64,000 nucleotides of DNA from Nonomuraea dietziae. Lineage in GTDB: Bacteria; Actinomycetota; Actinomycetes; Streptosporangiales; Streptosporangiaceae. The position numbers and the translations under genes were made by a program. The first letter of the stretch is position 1. Each line of letters begins with the position of its first letter. The notes beneath the pieces are model-generated. The model saw only the letters and a program-made list of their open reading frames with translations, did not search any database and was not told where the DNA came from. Positions 16,920 through 25,583 of this stretch are shown piece by piece. The stretch spans positions 5,580,001 to 5,644,000 of the forward strand of contig NZ_JACIBV010000001.1 of NCBI RefSeq assembly GCF_014195505.1, in the 5' to 3' direction.

Positions 16920-16948
16920 GACGGCCCGTCGCCACGCCTTCTTCCGGG

Positions 16949-18421
16949 TCAGGTCATGAAGAGGAGGAGCGCGACGATCACCGCGTCGAGGACGAGGCCG
17001 ACGACGGTGGACAGCCAGCGGCTGCGTTGCCGCGCCGTGGGCAGCTCTCGCCAGCGGGCCACGTGCAGGGCCGTGCCCGCCGCGGTGGCCGCCGCGACGA
17101 GGATGAACACGGCGAAAGGCACCGTGCCCCAAGCCCCGGCCATCCAGGCCACCCAGAGCACCAGGGCGGCGTTGGCCGTCATGCTGACGATCCCGAGCCG
17201 GTCGGCCTGGGGGCGGTTACGGGTAGGCGTGCGGCGGGTCGCCATCTCCCACGCGGTCACGACCGCGGCCAGGAGCAGGCCGACGGTGATCACGAGGAGG
17301 AGCGGATCGCCGGACGCGGGCCGCGGCCCCTCGTGGCCGAGCAGCCGCAGGCCCACGTGGTCGACATCCCTGTCGGTGTTGCCCAGCACGACCACGCCGC
17401 GCCCGCCCGCGCGGTCGAATCCGACGTATGCGCGAAAGCCACCGGTACCGCCGTTGTGCCAGGTGACCTCGCCCTTCGCGGTCCTCGTCGTGTACCAACC
17501 GTAGCCGATGCGGCGGGTGTCGTCGTCGGTGAAGCGCGGCGTCGCGGCGTCGCTCCCCGGGGCGCCGCCCTTCAGCATCGCGTCTACGAGGAGGGCGAGG
17601 TCGGCGCTTGTGGACCAGATGCTCATGCCCGCCGGGGCGTAACCGTCGCTCGTCCATGGGTCCGCCTCGTGCCCGGCCTCCACGTACCCGTGTGCCCGGC
17701 CCGCCGGCGGGGTGGAGGTGGTCGTGGCCTTCATCCCGAGAGGTTCGAGCACCCGCCGCTTCAGCATGTCGGCGTAGGGCAGCTTCGCTCGCTCGCCGAG
17801 CGCGTGCCCGAGCACGGACATGCCGAGGTTGGAGTAGGCGACCGTGCCGCGCCCTGAGAGCTCGGCGGAGTTGGCCGCCTCGCGCACGTCTGAGACGTCC
17901 TGTCCGGCGTAGGGGTTGCCGTGGGTGTAGTTCGCGGTGGCCCCCCGTACCAGCGGGCCGAGACCACCGGCCAGCCGGGGCAGGCCGGAGCGGTGGCTGG
18001 CCAGTTCCTCGTAGGTGATCGAGCCCTGGAGGCCGGGCACAGGAGAACGCGGGTCGAGGCCGTCTTTGGCGACCATGTCGGCGAGGATCATGCCGGTGAG
18101 CGCCTTGCCGACCGAGCCGATCTCGAACGGGGTGGAGGCGTCGACCGAACGCGGCGCGGGGCCGCCCGTGTCGCCGACCCCCGCCGTGCGGACGACGCCG
18201 TTCTCGATCAGCGCCACGGACAGCGCGCGGTGACCGTCGGATCCGGCCGCTCGCCGTACGGCCTCGGCCAGCGCGTGGTCGCCGGTCGTCGCGGACCCCA
18301 GGCGCGGCGGCGTGGGCGCGACCACGAAGGCCACGACCGCGGCCAGCCCCGCCGCAACCAGGGCGGACGCCAGCCGGCCCGGTGTCGGCCAAAGGCCACT
18401 CCGCTGGAACATGGAACGCAT
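16949..18421 (-). CDS. Membrane-anchored serine hydrolase (class C beta-lactamase/PBP4* family)
   Basis: 490 residues. An N-terminal hydrophobic segment (about 17-36) anchors or exports the enzyme. The serine-hydrolase core has SVGK (Ser103, Lys106), AYSN near 195 as the Tyr-x-Asn motif, and HNGGTGG near 320 as the KTG-equivalent box. Four hydrophobic segments after about 370 form a C-terminal membrane domain. Relatives are D-amino-acid peptidases and esterases; few are true beta-lactamases. The catalytic domain should face outside. It is followed by the methyltransferase gene. The 5' flank carries the repeat tract at 18514-18760. Confidence 0.87.
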   Translation of the reverse strand: MRSMFQRSGLWPTPGRLASALVAAGLAAVVAFVVAPTPPRLGSATTGDHALAEAVRRAAGSDGHRALSVALIENGVVRTAGVGDTGGPAPRSVDASTPFEIGSVGKALTGMILADMVAKDGLDPRSPVPGLQGSITYEELASHRSGLPRLAGGLGPLVRGATANYTHGNPYAGQDVSDVREAANSAELSGRGTVAYSNLGMSVLGHALGERAKLPYADMLKRRVLEPLGMKATTTSTPPAGRAHGYVEAGHEADPWTSDGYAPAGMSIWSTSADLALLVDAMLKGGAPGSDAATPRFTDDDTRRIGYGWYTTRTAKGEVTWHNGGTGGFRAYVGFDRAGGRGVVVLGNTDRDVDHVGLRLLGHEGPRPASGDPLLLVITVGLLLAAVVTAWEMATRRTPTRNRPQADRLGIVSMTANAALVLWVAWMAGAWGTVPFAVFILVAAATAAGTALHVARWRELPTARQRSRWLSTVVGLVLDAVIVALLLFMT

Positions 18422-18513
18422 CCCCTCTCAAGATCGGACAAATCGCTTCGGCCGCTGCGATCGGCCCCACGGGGAGCTGCGGCAACCATGGGGAACGCGT
18501 GAACCGTAGGACT

Positions 18514-18760
18514 GCGGGACCGCACGGACTGCGGGACCGCACGGGAACCGCACGGACCGCGAGAACCGCACTGACCGCGAGAACCGCACTGACCGCGAGA
18601 ACCGCACAGACCGCACAGACCGCATGGAGCGCACAGACCGCACGGAGCGCACAGACGCACGGAGCGCACAGACCGCACGGAGCGCGCGGGAACCGCACAG
18701 ACCGCACTGATCGCCGGAACCGCGGGACCGCACGGACTGCACGACTGCGGGAGCGCGGGA
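18514..18760. repeat. Degenerate ACCGCAC-type short repeat tract in a 600-base gap
   Basis: The spacer 18422-19024 holds no convincing gene. Most of it is a degenerate tandem array of GACCGCAC(G/A)G, AGAACCGCACTGACCGCG and GGAGCGCACAGACCGCAC units of 7-18 bases. On the minus strand it can be read as a Ser/Val/Arg-rich repeat (RAVRSVRS), but no ribosome site or codon bias supports a protein. It resembles slipped-strand expansion. The flanks on either side show nothing I can name. Confidence 0.6.
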
Positions 18761-19024
18761 GCCGCACGGACGCGGGCTGATCGCGGGACCCACGCGGGCG
18801 TTGATCGCTGGCAACCATGGAGACCCGCGTCACGGGCACGACCCGCCACCGTGGGTCGGTCCGCGAACGACGGCACCGGGCCCTTCGCACGGGGCGGCGG
18901 GGACGCAGCGGCTCCTTCCGGTGGGCAGCGCATGGGAAACACGGCTGGGGGAGGCCGGCCATGGAGCAACGCCGGAGGTCGAGCGGGAGGTGGCGGCCGG
19001 GATGCGACGGGTCAGCTCCGATGA

Positions 19025-19405
19025 TCAGCCGCGACGGGAGAAGTAGACGAGCGCGACCACATAGGCCACCCCTCCAACGGCTCCTAAGAGGGCGAACGGC
19101 ATGGGATCCTCCCCGCGCCAGATCTGTACGAAGAACCCGCCGACCACCACCATGCTGAGCACGTTGGCTGTGGCGCCGCGGGCACGCAGCTCGTTGAGCC
19201 TGCGCCGCTCGTCGCCCAGCTCCCCGCTCAGCATCGCGGTGGTCTCGCTGCGCTTGCGCGTCAGCAACAGGAAGGTGGCGTAACCAGCCATGATCCCGAC
19301 GAGCGCGAGCCCGAGGACGATCTCGCCGCGGGCCATGACCGGCACGCCCATCAGCAGGCCGAGCAGGAGGCAGAACACCGGGAAGAACCAGCGCTTAGTC
19401 GTCAC
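19025..19405 (-). CDS. Small membrane protein paired with XRE regulator (DUF2178-like)
   Basis: 126 residues with four hydrophobic segments: about 6-24, 29-48, 84-99 and 104-121. A charged loop RKRSETTAMLSGELGDERRRLNELRARG lies between the second and third. This layout matches the small membrane proteins (DUF2178-like) encoded after compact XRE repressors in Gram-positives and archaea. The start overlaps the regulator stop by 11 bases, so the pair is one operon. Function unknown. Confidence 0.75.
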   Translation of the reverse strand: MTTKRWFFPVFCLLLGLLMGVPVMARGEIVLGLALVGIMAGYATFLLLTRKRSETTAMLSGELGDERRRLNELRARGATANVLSMVVVGGFFVQIWRGEDPMPFALLGAVGGVAYVVALVYFSRRG

Positions 19406-19589
19406 AGTGGAAGATCTCCTCGACGGATCGGCCGAAGAAGCGGGCCAAGCGGATGGCGAGCGGAAGCGAAGGGTCGTATCGGCCCTGCTCTATGGCGTTG
19501 ATCGTCTGCCGGGAGACACCGAGACGCTCCCCGAGGGCCTGCTGGGAAAGCCCGGCGCCGTTGCGCAACTGCCTGACGTCGTTGTCCAC
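19395..19589 (-). CDS. Compact XRE-family repressor
   Basis: 64 residues, consisting almost entirely of one Cro/CI-type helix-turn-helix: LRNGAGLSQQALGERLGVSRQTINAIEQGRYDP, then SLPLAIRLARFFGRSVEEIF. It starts with GTG 19589-19587 behind AAGGAG. This YozG-like minimal regulator is typically co-encoded with a small membrane protein, as here. Its own promoter (19625-19653) overlaps a perfect 10-bp inverted repeat, so autorepression is likely. Confidence 0.9.
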   Translation of the reverse strand: MDNDVRQLRNGAGLSQQALGERLGVSRQTINAIEQGRYDPSLPLAIRLARFFGRSVEEIFHCDD

Positions 19590-19624
19590 AACGTAAAGCT
19601 CCTTTTACCTTGACCCTCGAATGG

Positions 19625-19656
19625 AAAGTACCCTTGACACCGAAAAGTGTCAAGGG
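19625..19656 (-). promoter_or_regulatory. Promoter with embedded operator of the XRE gene
   Basis: On the minus strand TTGACA (19653-19648) and TACTTT (19630-19625) are separated by exactly 17 bases, an excellent sigma-70-like promoter. A perfect palindrome CCCTTGACAC-N6-GTGTCAAGGG spans 19631-19656 and covers the -35 box and spacer. The mRNA would start about 30 bases before the XRE start codon. A dimer of the repressor on this palindrome would exclude RNA polymerase. Confidence 0.78.
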
Positions 19657-19699
19657 CGCTTTACTTCTCAGCCCTCGCGACACTAGGCCACCTGGACGC

Positions 19700-19905
19700 G
19701 CGAGGACCGCAGACAGACGATCACCGCGGCTCGCGGAGATCGTCGAGCGGACCGACCTCCGCGCGGATGAGTGGACACCGCGAAAGCCGCGCCATCGCTC
19801 ATGTCGGATGCCGAGGTGGTGGTGGAGGACATCGCCCGGCTCGTCGGCCACAAGTGGACCGGGGCGACGGACCACCAACAAGCACCTGGGCCTGATCCCC
19901 TTGAG
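19700..19905 (+). pseudogene. Decayed C-terminus of a tyrosine recombinase (phage-type integrase)
   Basis: Translated pieces in two plus frames match the conserved C-terminus of actinobacterial integrases. SPRLAEIVERTDLRADEWTPRK is followed by PRHR, as in the usual WTPRELRHSF block. After a frameshift, LMSDAEVVVEDIARLVGHKWT matches the LLSDAGVPIEDIARLVGHxST block. The catalytic Tyr region further on is scrambled. The whole N-terminus is missing. It lies about 90 bases from tRNA-Ile, a common attachment site. No intact integrase is near, so it is a relic. Confidence 0.65.
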
Positions 19906-19948
19906 GGGTGGTCTTCCCTCGTGAAAGTAGGGAAGCGTAGTCACCGGG

Positions 19949-19986
19949 AAAACAAAAGGCCATTTCCCTTAATGGGAAATGGCCTT
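19949..19986 (-). terminator. Rho-independent terminator after tRNA-Ile
   Basis: AAGGCCATTTCCC (19956-19968) and GGGAAATGGCCTT (19974-19986) form a perfect 13-bp stem with a five-base loop. On the minus strand the stem is followed by TTTTGTTTT (19957-19949). It ends the tRNA-Ile transcript ten bases after the mature 3' end. Confidence 0.9.
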
Positions 19987-19995
19987 CGAACGAGG

Positions 19996-20069
19996 TGGGG
20001 CTACCAGGACTTGAACCTGGGACCTCTTCCTTATCAGGGAAGCGCTCTAACCGTCTGAGCTATAGCCCC
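19996..20069 (-). tRNA. tRNA-Ile (anticodon GAU)
   Basis: Reading the minus strand, the acceptor GGGGCTA pairs with TAGCCCC, the D arm is GCTC/GAGC, the anticodon stem CTTCC/GGAAG encloses the loop CTGATAA with anticodon GAT, and the T arm is CCAGG-TTCAAGT-CCTGG. The discriminator base is A at 19996. CCA is not encoded. It lies downstream of gyrA and the DUF3566 gene, its standard place in actinobacteria. A following tRNA-Ala, common at this locus, is not present; the terminator comes first. Confidence 0.97.
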
Positions 20070-20199
20070 GCGCACGAAGAACCGTATCGCATCTGCGGAG
20101 CAGAGGCGAACCGGTTGTTCCGACGGGGAAAAGCTTACCGTGTCCCGGCCCCTGCTCGCGCCGCCAGACCACAGACGCGAGCAGAGACGGGACTTCGGA

Positions 20200-20796
20200 C
20201 TACTCGGCCTCGCTGAACGTCACCTCGACGCCGCCGACCAGGTCGGCCGCGATGTTGTAGATGACGGCGCCCAGCGTGGACAGCGCGGTGATCAGCACGA
20301 CGTTCACGGCGCCGATCAGCGCGGTGTATCCCAGGATCCGCACAGGCTCGAACCAGCTGGACACGTCGAAGCTGCCCGTCGTCTGGCCGTCGGCCTGGGT
20401 CAGCTGGTTGACCGTCTGGACGATCGATTCGAAGACTCCGAGGGCCGACAGCACGCCGTACAGCACGGCGACCGCCACGAACAGCACCACGAAGCACACC
20501 AGGGAGACGACGAAGCTGAACTTCATCGCCGACCACGGCTCCACCCGCCGCAGCACCAGGTGCGCCTTGCGCGGCAGGCGGGCGGCTGCTGCGGCCTTCT
20601 TCTTCGGCAGCTCGACGACGGGCGGAGGCGCCTCGGAGGTCAGCGACGGACGGATGCGGACCGTCTCGTTCTGCTCCTCCACCTGCTCCTGCTCCGTATC
20701 CGTCTTGTCCCCGATCATGTCGAGAACCTCGGTCTCGGGTTTCTGCCCGTTCTCACGAGTCGACGTCGCTTTGGCGGGACCGCCCTGGGCGCTCAT
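20200..20796 (-). CDS. DUF3566 membrane protein
   Basis: 198 residues. The first 95 are hydrophilic and partly acidic with a basic patch before the membrane. The DUF3566 core begins RKAHLVLRRVEPWSAMKFSF, followed by TM segments at about 96-120 and 153-180, and ends AVIYNIAADLVGGVEVTF, the family signature. It is found just downstream of gyrA in nearly all actinobacteria; in mycobacteria the equivalent is CwsA/Rv0007-like in position and envelope-related. Here the start is three bases after the gyrA stop, so they are coupled. Molecular role unknown. Confidence 0.9.
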   Translation of the reverse strand: MSAQGGPAKATSTRENGQKPETEVLDMIGDKTDTEQEQVEEQNETVRIRPSLTSEAPPPVVELPKKKAAAAARLPRKAHLVLRRVEPWSAMKFSFVVSLVCFVVLFVAVAVLYGVLSALGVFESIVQTVNQLTQADGQTTGSFDVSSWFEPVRILGYTALIGAVNVVLITALSTLGAVIYNIAADLVGGVEVTFSEAE

Positions 20797-20799
20797 GGA

Positions 20800-23301
20800 C
20801 TATTCTCCTCCCCCGTCTTCCTCAGCCTCCACCGACGTCTCCATCGACTCGGCGTTCCGAGCGAGGGCCACGACGCTGTCGCCTTCGGCGAGATTCATCA
20901 GGCGCACTCCCATGGTCTGGCGGCCGGACTGCTTGATCTGCCCGGCGCTCGTCCGGATCACCCCGCCGTTGGACGTGATCGCGAAAACCTCGTCCTCCGG
21001 GTTGACCATGACGGCTCCGACCAGCTTGCCACGAGAGGTGACAATCTTCGCAGTCAGCACGCCCTTTCCGCCACGTCCCTGCAACGGATACTGGTCGACG
21101 GGTGTCCGCTTTGCGTACCCGCCTTCCGTGGCGATAAGCACGTCCTCACCATCTGCCAAGCGATTCATGGCGAGAAGTTCGTCGCCGTCAAGGAATCTCA
21201 TGCCGATGACACCGCTCGTGGCGCGTCCCATCGGGCGCAGCGCGTCGTCGGTGGCGGTGAAGCGGATGGACTGGGCGCCCTTGGAGACGAGCAGCAGATC
21301 GTCTTCCTCGGAGACCAGGCGGGCGGCGATGACCTCGTCGTCCTCCCTCAGGTTGATGGCGATCAGGCCGCCGGTCCTGGGGGAGTCGTACTCCGACAGC
21401 CTGGTCTTCTTGACCAGGCCACTGCGGGTGGCCAGCACGAGGTACGGCGCGACGAGGTAGTCGCGCAGGTCGAGGACCTCCATGACCGTCTCGTCGGGCT
21501 GCATGGCCAGGAGGTTGGCCAGGTGGAGACCGCGCGCGTCACGTCCGGACTCGGGCAGCTCGTAGGCCTTGACCCGGTAGACCCGTCCCTTGTTGGTGAA
21601 GAACAGCAGCCAGTGGTGGGTCGTGGTGACGAAGAAGTGGTCGACGATGTCGTCCTGGCGCAGCTGCGCCCCGCGCACGCCCTTGCCGCCGCGCTTCTGC
21701 GCCCGGTAAAGGTCGGTCTTGGTGCGCTTGGTGTAGCCGCCGCGGGTGATGGTGACGACGATCTCGTCCTCGGCGATGAGGTCCTCGATCGACATGTCGC
21801 CGTCGTAGGCGATGATCTCGGTGCGCCTGTCGTCGCCGAACTTGCCGACGATCTCGGCGAGCTCCTCGTTGATGATCTCGCGCTGCCTGACGGGGCTGTC
21901 GAGGATCGAGTTGTACTCGGCGATCAGCGTCATCAGGTGGTCGAACTCGTCCTGGATCGCCTGGCGCTCCAGGGCAGCGAGCTTGCGCAGCTGCATGTCG
22001 AGGATGGCCTGGGCCTGGATCTCGTCGATGTCGAGCAGCGTCATCAGGCCGCCCTGCGCCTCGGCGGCCGAGGGGGAGCGCCTGATGAGGGCGATGACCT
22101 CGTCCATCCGGTCGAGCGCCTTGAGCAGCCCGCGCAGGATGTGGGCGCGCTCCTCGGCCTTGCGCAGGAGGTAGCGCGTCCTGCGGACGATGACCTCGAC
22201 CTGGTGGGCCACGTAGTGCCGGATGAACTGGTCGAGACGCAGCGTGCGCGGCACGCCGTCGACCAGCGCGAGCATGTTGGCGCCGAAGGTGTCCTGCAGC
22301 TGGGTGTGCTTGTAGAGGTTGTTGAGCACGACCTTGGCGACGGCGTCGCGCTTGAGCACGATCACCAGGCGCTGGCCGACCCTGGAGGAGCTCTCGTCGC
22401 GGACGTCGGCGATGCCGGTGAGCTTGCCCTCGCGGACCAGCTCGGCGATCTTGAGCGCCAGGTTGTCGGGGTTGACCTGGTAGGGAAGCTCGGTGACGAC
22501 CAGCGACTGCCGGCCCTTGCCGTCCTCCTCGACCTCGACGACGGCCCGCATGGTGATCGAGCCGCGGCCCGTGCGGTAGGCGTCCTCGATGCCGCGCCTG
22601 CCGACGATCAGCGCCCTGGTCGGGAAGTCAGGGCCCTTGACCAGCCCGATCGACGCCTCGAGCAGCTCCTCGTCGGTGGCCTCGGGGTTCTCCAGGCACC
22701 ACTTGACCGCCGAGGCGACCTCGCGCAGGTTGTGCGGGGGGATGTTGGTGGCCATGCCGACCGCGATGCCGCCCGAGCCGTTGACGAGCAGCTGCGGGAT
22801 GCGCGCGGGCAGGACGTCGGGCTCCTGCGACTTGCCGTCGTAGTTGGGCCTGAAGTCGACGGTGTCCTTGTCGATGTCGCGCAGCATCTCCATGGCGATG
22901 GGCGCGAGCTTGCACTCGGTGTACCGCATCGCCGCCGCGGGGTCGTTGCCCGGCGAGCCGAAGTTGCCCTGGCCGTCGACCAGCGGGTAACGCAGCGACC
23001 ACGGCTGCGCCAGCCGTACGAGCGCGTCGTAGATGGAGGTGTCGCCGTGCGGGTGGTAGGTGCCCATGACGTCACCGACGACGCGGGCGCACTTGAAGTA
23101 GCCGCGGTCGGGACGGTAGCCACCGTCGTACATGGCGTAGAGCACCCGCCGGTGCACGGGCTTGAGACCGTCGCGGACGTCAGGCAGCGCACGGGACACG
23201 ATGACCGACATCGCGTAGTCCATGTAGCTGCGCTGCATCTCGGACTGAATGTCCACAGGCTCGATGCGGTCAGCCGGTGGTGGAGTTGTCACATCCGTCA
23301 C
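20800..23301 (-). CDS. gyrA: DNA gyrase subunit A
   Basis: 833 residues. The breakage-reunion domain contains the quinolone-determining segment HPHGDTSIYD (83-92; Thr88 and Asp92 at the positions of E. coli Ser83 and Asp87) and the catalytic Tyr127 in MRYTE. The C-terminal beta-pinwheel carries the GyrA box QRGGKGVRG near 540. With GyrB it introduces negative supercoils using ATP. GTG start 23301 has AAGGA upstream. It is 33 bases after gyrB, co-directional, so one operon. The residues at the resistance positions are wild-type-like. Confidence 0.98.
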   Translation of the reverse strand: MTDVTTPPPADRIEPVDIQSEMQRSYMDYAMSVIVSRALPDVRDGLKPVHRRVLYAMYDGGYRPDRGYFKCARVVGDVMGTYHPHGDTSIYDALVRLAQPWSLRYPLVDGQGNFGSPGNDPAAAMRYTECKLAPIAMEMLRDIDKDTVDFRPNYDGKSQEPDVLPARIPQLLVNGSGGIAVGMATNIPPHNLREVASAVKWCLENPEATDEELLEASIGLVKGPDFPTRALIVGRRGIEDAYRTGRGSITMRAVVEVEEDGKGRQSLVVTELPYQVNPDNLALKIAELVREGKLTGIADVRDESSSRVGQRLVIVLKRDAVAKVVLNNLYKHTQLQDTFGANMLALVDGVPRTLRLDQFIRHYVAHQVEVIVRRTRYLLRKAEERAHILRGLLKALDRMDEVIALIRRSPSAAEAQGGLMTLLDIDEIQAQAILDMQLRKLAALERQAIQDEFDHLMTLIAEYNSILDSPVRQREIINEELAEIVGKFGDDRRTEIIAYDGDMSIEDLIAEDEIVVTITRGGYTKRTKTDLYRAQKRGGKGVRGAQLRQDDIVDHFFVTTTHHWLLFFTNKGRVYRVKAYELPESGRDARGLHLANLLAMQPDETVMEVLDLRDYLVAPYLVLATRSGLVKKTRLSEYDSPRTGGLIAINLREDDEVIAARLVSEEDDLLLVSKGAQSIRFTATDDALRPMGRATSGVIGMRFLDGDELLAMNRLADGEDVLIATEGGYAKRTPVDQYPLQGRGGKGVLTAKIVTSRGKLVGAVMVNPEDEVFAITSNGGVIRTSAGQIKQSGRQTMGVRLMNLAEGDSVVALARNAESMETSVEAEEDGGGE

Positions 23302-23334
23302 AGGTGAAAATCCTTCTTCGTGGTACGGCTACCG

Positions 23335-25278
23335 CTAGACGTCGAGGAAGCGGACGTCGCGCGCGTTACGGATGATGAAGTCGCGCCTGGCTTCCACGTC
23401 CTCGCCCATGAGCACGCTGAACAGGTCGTCGGCCTGGGCCGCGTCGTCGAGCGTGACCTGGCGAAGGAGCCTCGTCTCCGGGTTCATCGTGGTCTCCCAC
23501 AGCTGACCGGCGTTCATCTCGCCCAGACCCTTGAAGCGCTGGACGTTGTCGCGCGGGCGGGGGTCGGGCTTGCCGGCCGCGATGCCCTGGGCGATGACCG
23601 CGTCACGCTCGGGGTCGGAGTAGGCGTAGGAGGCGTCGTCGCCCTTACGGTCCCACTTGATCTTGTAGAGCGGCGGGCAGGAGAGGTAGACGTGGCCCGC
23701 CTCGATCAGCGGCCGCATGAAGCGGAACAGCAGCGTCAGCAGCAGGGTGTTGATGTGCTGGCCGTCGACGTCGGCGTCGGCCATCAGGATCACCTTGTGG
23801 TAGCGCAGCTTGGCGATGTCGAACTCGTCGTGCACGCCGGTGCCGAGCGCGGTGATCAGCGCCTGCACCTCGTTGTTCTTCAGGACCTTGTCGATCCTGG
23901 CCTTCTCGACGTTGAGGATCTTGCCGCGGATGGGCAGGATCGCCTGGAAGCGGGAGTCGCGGCCGCCCTTGGCCGAGCCGCCCGCCGAGTCGCCCTCCAC
24001 GATGAACAGCTCGCACTTGTCGGGCTCGTTCCACTGGCAGTCGGCCAGCTTGCCCGGCAGGCCGCTGCCCGACTCGAGCAGGGACTTGCGCCTGGTCAGG
24101 TCGCGGGCCTGGCGAGCCGCTATGCGGGCCCGAGCGGCCTGCAGCGACTTGTTGATGATGTCCTTGGCCTCGCCGGGGTTGCGCTCGAACCAGTCGCGCA
24201 CGTGGTCGTTGCAGGCCTTCTGGACGAACGACTTGGCCTCGGTGTTGCCGAGCTTGGTCTTGGTCTGGCCCTCGAACTGCGGGTCGGCCAGCTTCACCGA
24301 GACGATCGCGGTCAGTCCCTCGCGGACGTCCTCACCGGAGAGGTTGTCGTCCTTGCCCTCCTTGAGGAACTTCTGCTCGCGCGCGTAGCGGTTGACGATG
24401 GAGGTCAGCGCCGCGCGGAAGCCCTCCTCGTGGGTGCCGCCCTCGGCGGTGTTGATGGTGTTGGCGAAGGTGTAGACCGACTCCGAGTAGGAGTTGTTCC
24501 ACTGCATGGCGATCTCGACGGAGATGCCCTCGCCATGCGCCTCGAAGTCGATGACCGACGCGTGCGCGGGCTCCTTCTTGGAGTTGAGGTGCGCGACGAA
24601 GTCGGACAGGCCGCCCTCGTAGAAGTACTCGACCTTGTGGACCTCGCCGTCGATGTGGTCGGGCCGCTCGTCGGTCAGAGTGATCGTCAGGCCCTTGTTG
24701 AGGAAGGCCATCTCCTGGAAGCGGCGCGAGAGCGTCTCGAAGTTCCACGTCGTGGTCTCGAAGATGCCGGGGTCGGCCCAGAAGGTGATCGAGGTGCCCG
24801 ACTCCTCGGTGGCCTCGTCCTGCGACAGGGGAGCGACGGGCTTGGACATCTCGAAGCGCTGGCGCCACACGTGGCCGTTCTGCTTGACCACGACGTCCAT
24901 GGCTGTGGACAGCGCGTTGACGACCGCCGAGCCGACGCCGTGCAGACCGCCGGAGACCGCGTACGACTTGCCGTCGAACTTGCCTCCCGCGTGCAGCGTC
25001 GTCAGCACGAGCTCGACCGCGGAGACCTTTTCCACAGGGTGGATGCCCGTGGGGATACCGCGACCGTTGTCGACGACCCGCACGCCGTTGTCGGCGAGCA
25101 GGGTGACGTCGATGCGGTCGGCGTGGCCGGCGAGGGCCTCGTCGACGGAGTTGTCCACAATCTCGTAGACAAGGTGGTGGAGACCGCGCTCGCCGGTCGA
25201 TCCGATATACATACCCGGGCGCTTGCGGACCGCTTCAAGCCCTTCGAGTACGGTGATTGAGCTAGCGTCGTAGGACAA
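23335..25278 (-). CDS. gyrB: DNA gyrase subunit B
   Basis: 647 residues from TTG 25278-25276, chosen because AGGAGG lies nine bases upstream and the conserved SYDASSITVLEGL follows; a GTG at 25380 would add 34 unlikely residues. The GHKL ATPase domain shows EIVDNSVDEAL, DNGRGIPTGIHP, GGLHGVGSAVVNALS and QTKTKLGN. The TOPRIM part has LFIVEGDSAGGSAKGGRDS and ADADVDGQHI. PLYKIKW and QRFKGLGEMN complete the family signature. It powers strand passage by gyrase and is the target of aminocoumarins. First gene of the gyrB-gyrA operon. Confidence 0.97.
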   Translation of the reverse strand: MSYDASSITVLEGLEAVRKRPGMYIGSTGERGLHHLVYEIVDNSVDEALAGHADRIDVTLLADNGVRVVDNGRGIPTGIHPVEKVSAVELVLTTLHAGGKFDGKSYAVSGGLHGVGSAVVNALSTAMDVVVKQNGHVWRQRFEMSKPVAPLSQDEATEESGTSITFWADPGIFETTTWNFETLSRRFQEMAFLNKGLTITLTDERPDHIDGEVHKVEYFYEGGLSDFVAHLNSKKEPAHASVIDFEAHGEGISVEIAMQWNNSYSESVYTFANTINTAEGGTHEEGFRAALTSIVNRYAREQKFLKEGKDDNLSGEDVREGLTAIVSVKLADPQFEGQTKTKLGNTEAKSFVQKACNDHVRDWFERNPGEAKDIINKSLQAARARIAARQARDLTRRKSLLESGSGLPGKLADCQWNEPDKCELFIVEGDSAGGSAKGGRDSRFQAILPIRGKILNVEKARIDKVLKNNEVQALITALGTGVHDEFDIAKLRYHKVILMADADVDGQHINTLLLTLLFRFMRPLIEAGHVYLSCPPLYKIKWDRKGDDASYAYSDPERDAVIAQGIAAGKPDPRPRDNVQRFKGLGEMNAGQLWETTMNPETRLLRQVTLDDAAQADDLFSVLMGEDVEARRDFIIRNARDVRFLDV

Positions 25279-25583
25279 CTGCGAAATCCTCCTGCCGCGG
25301 ACACGCGGCGGGGGAGGCGACACCTGCCAGTAGCCCCTGCCGTGCCCGTCACCGTCGTGAGTGCCCCGATGCGCGGTCACCCAGGGGAGTCGGCTCGCAT
25401 GCCGCGGGTGACACGCAAGCGGACGTGTCCGGAATCCGCTTTCATTCTACCGGCTCTGAGGGCTGTTAGTGGCATTGAACGCGCCTGTGATGCCCTGTAG
25501 CTCGTTCTCCCCCCGGTCGAGCATCCCCCCTCTGGGAGAGGTGCTCAGCGGCTCTGGGGCAATCTGATCGCCCGGTGTGGGAT
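25279..25583 (-). other. gyrB leader / intergenic region
   Basis: 305 bases between the DUF721 end and the gyrB TTG. An isolated TAGAAT hexamer on the minus strand near 25450 could be a -10 element for gyrB, but no good -35 sits at the right distance. GAGCA/TGCTC (25519-25546) brackets a weak hairpin that may end the recF-DUF721 transcript. The GTG-led open frame up to 25380 is probably untranslated leader. Confidence 0.35.

Noticed and set aside
16949..18421. Beta-lactamase conferring drug resistance
   Set aside because: Class C-like motifs are shared by many esterases and D-peptidases; the C-terminal membrane domain is unlike true AmpC enzymes.
18428..18969. Serine/arginine/valine-rich repeat protein on the minus strand upstream of the serine hydrolase gene
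   Set aside because: All three frames are open through the repeat, so openness means little; no start site and no recognisable fold.
20140..23307. Very long plus-strand open frame (about 1,055 codons) opposite gyrA
   Set aside because: It is the antisense shadow of a GC-rich gene; composition is His/Asp/Arg-rich with no start signals, and gyrA on the other strand has full homology. The same applies to the frames opposite gyrB, the VWA/AAA+ genes and DUF6049.
25519..25546. Intrinsic terminator after the DUF721 gene
   Set aside because: Only five base pairs at the base are secure and no T tract follows; mentioned only as a weak hairpin in the gyrB leader entry.
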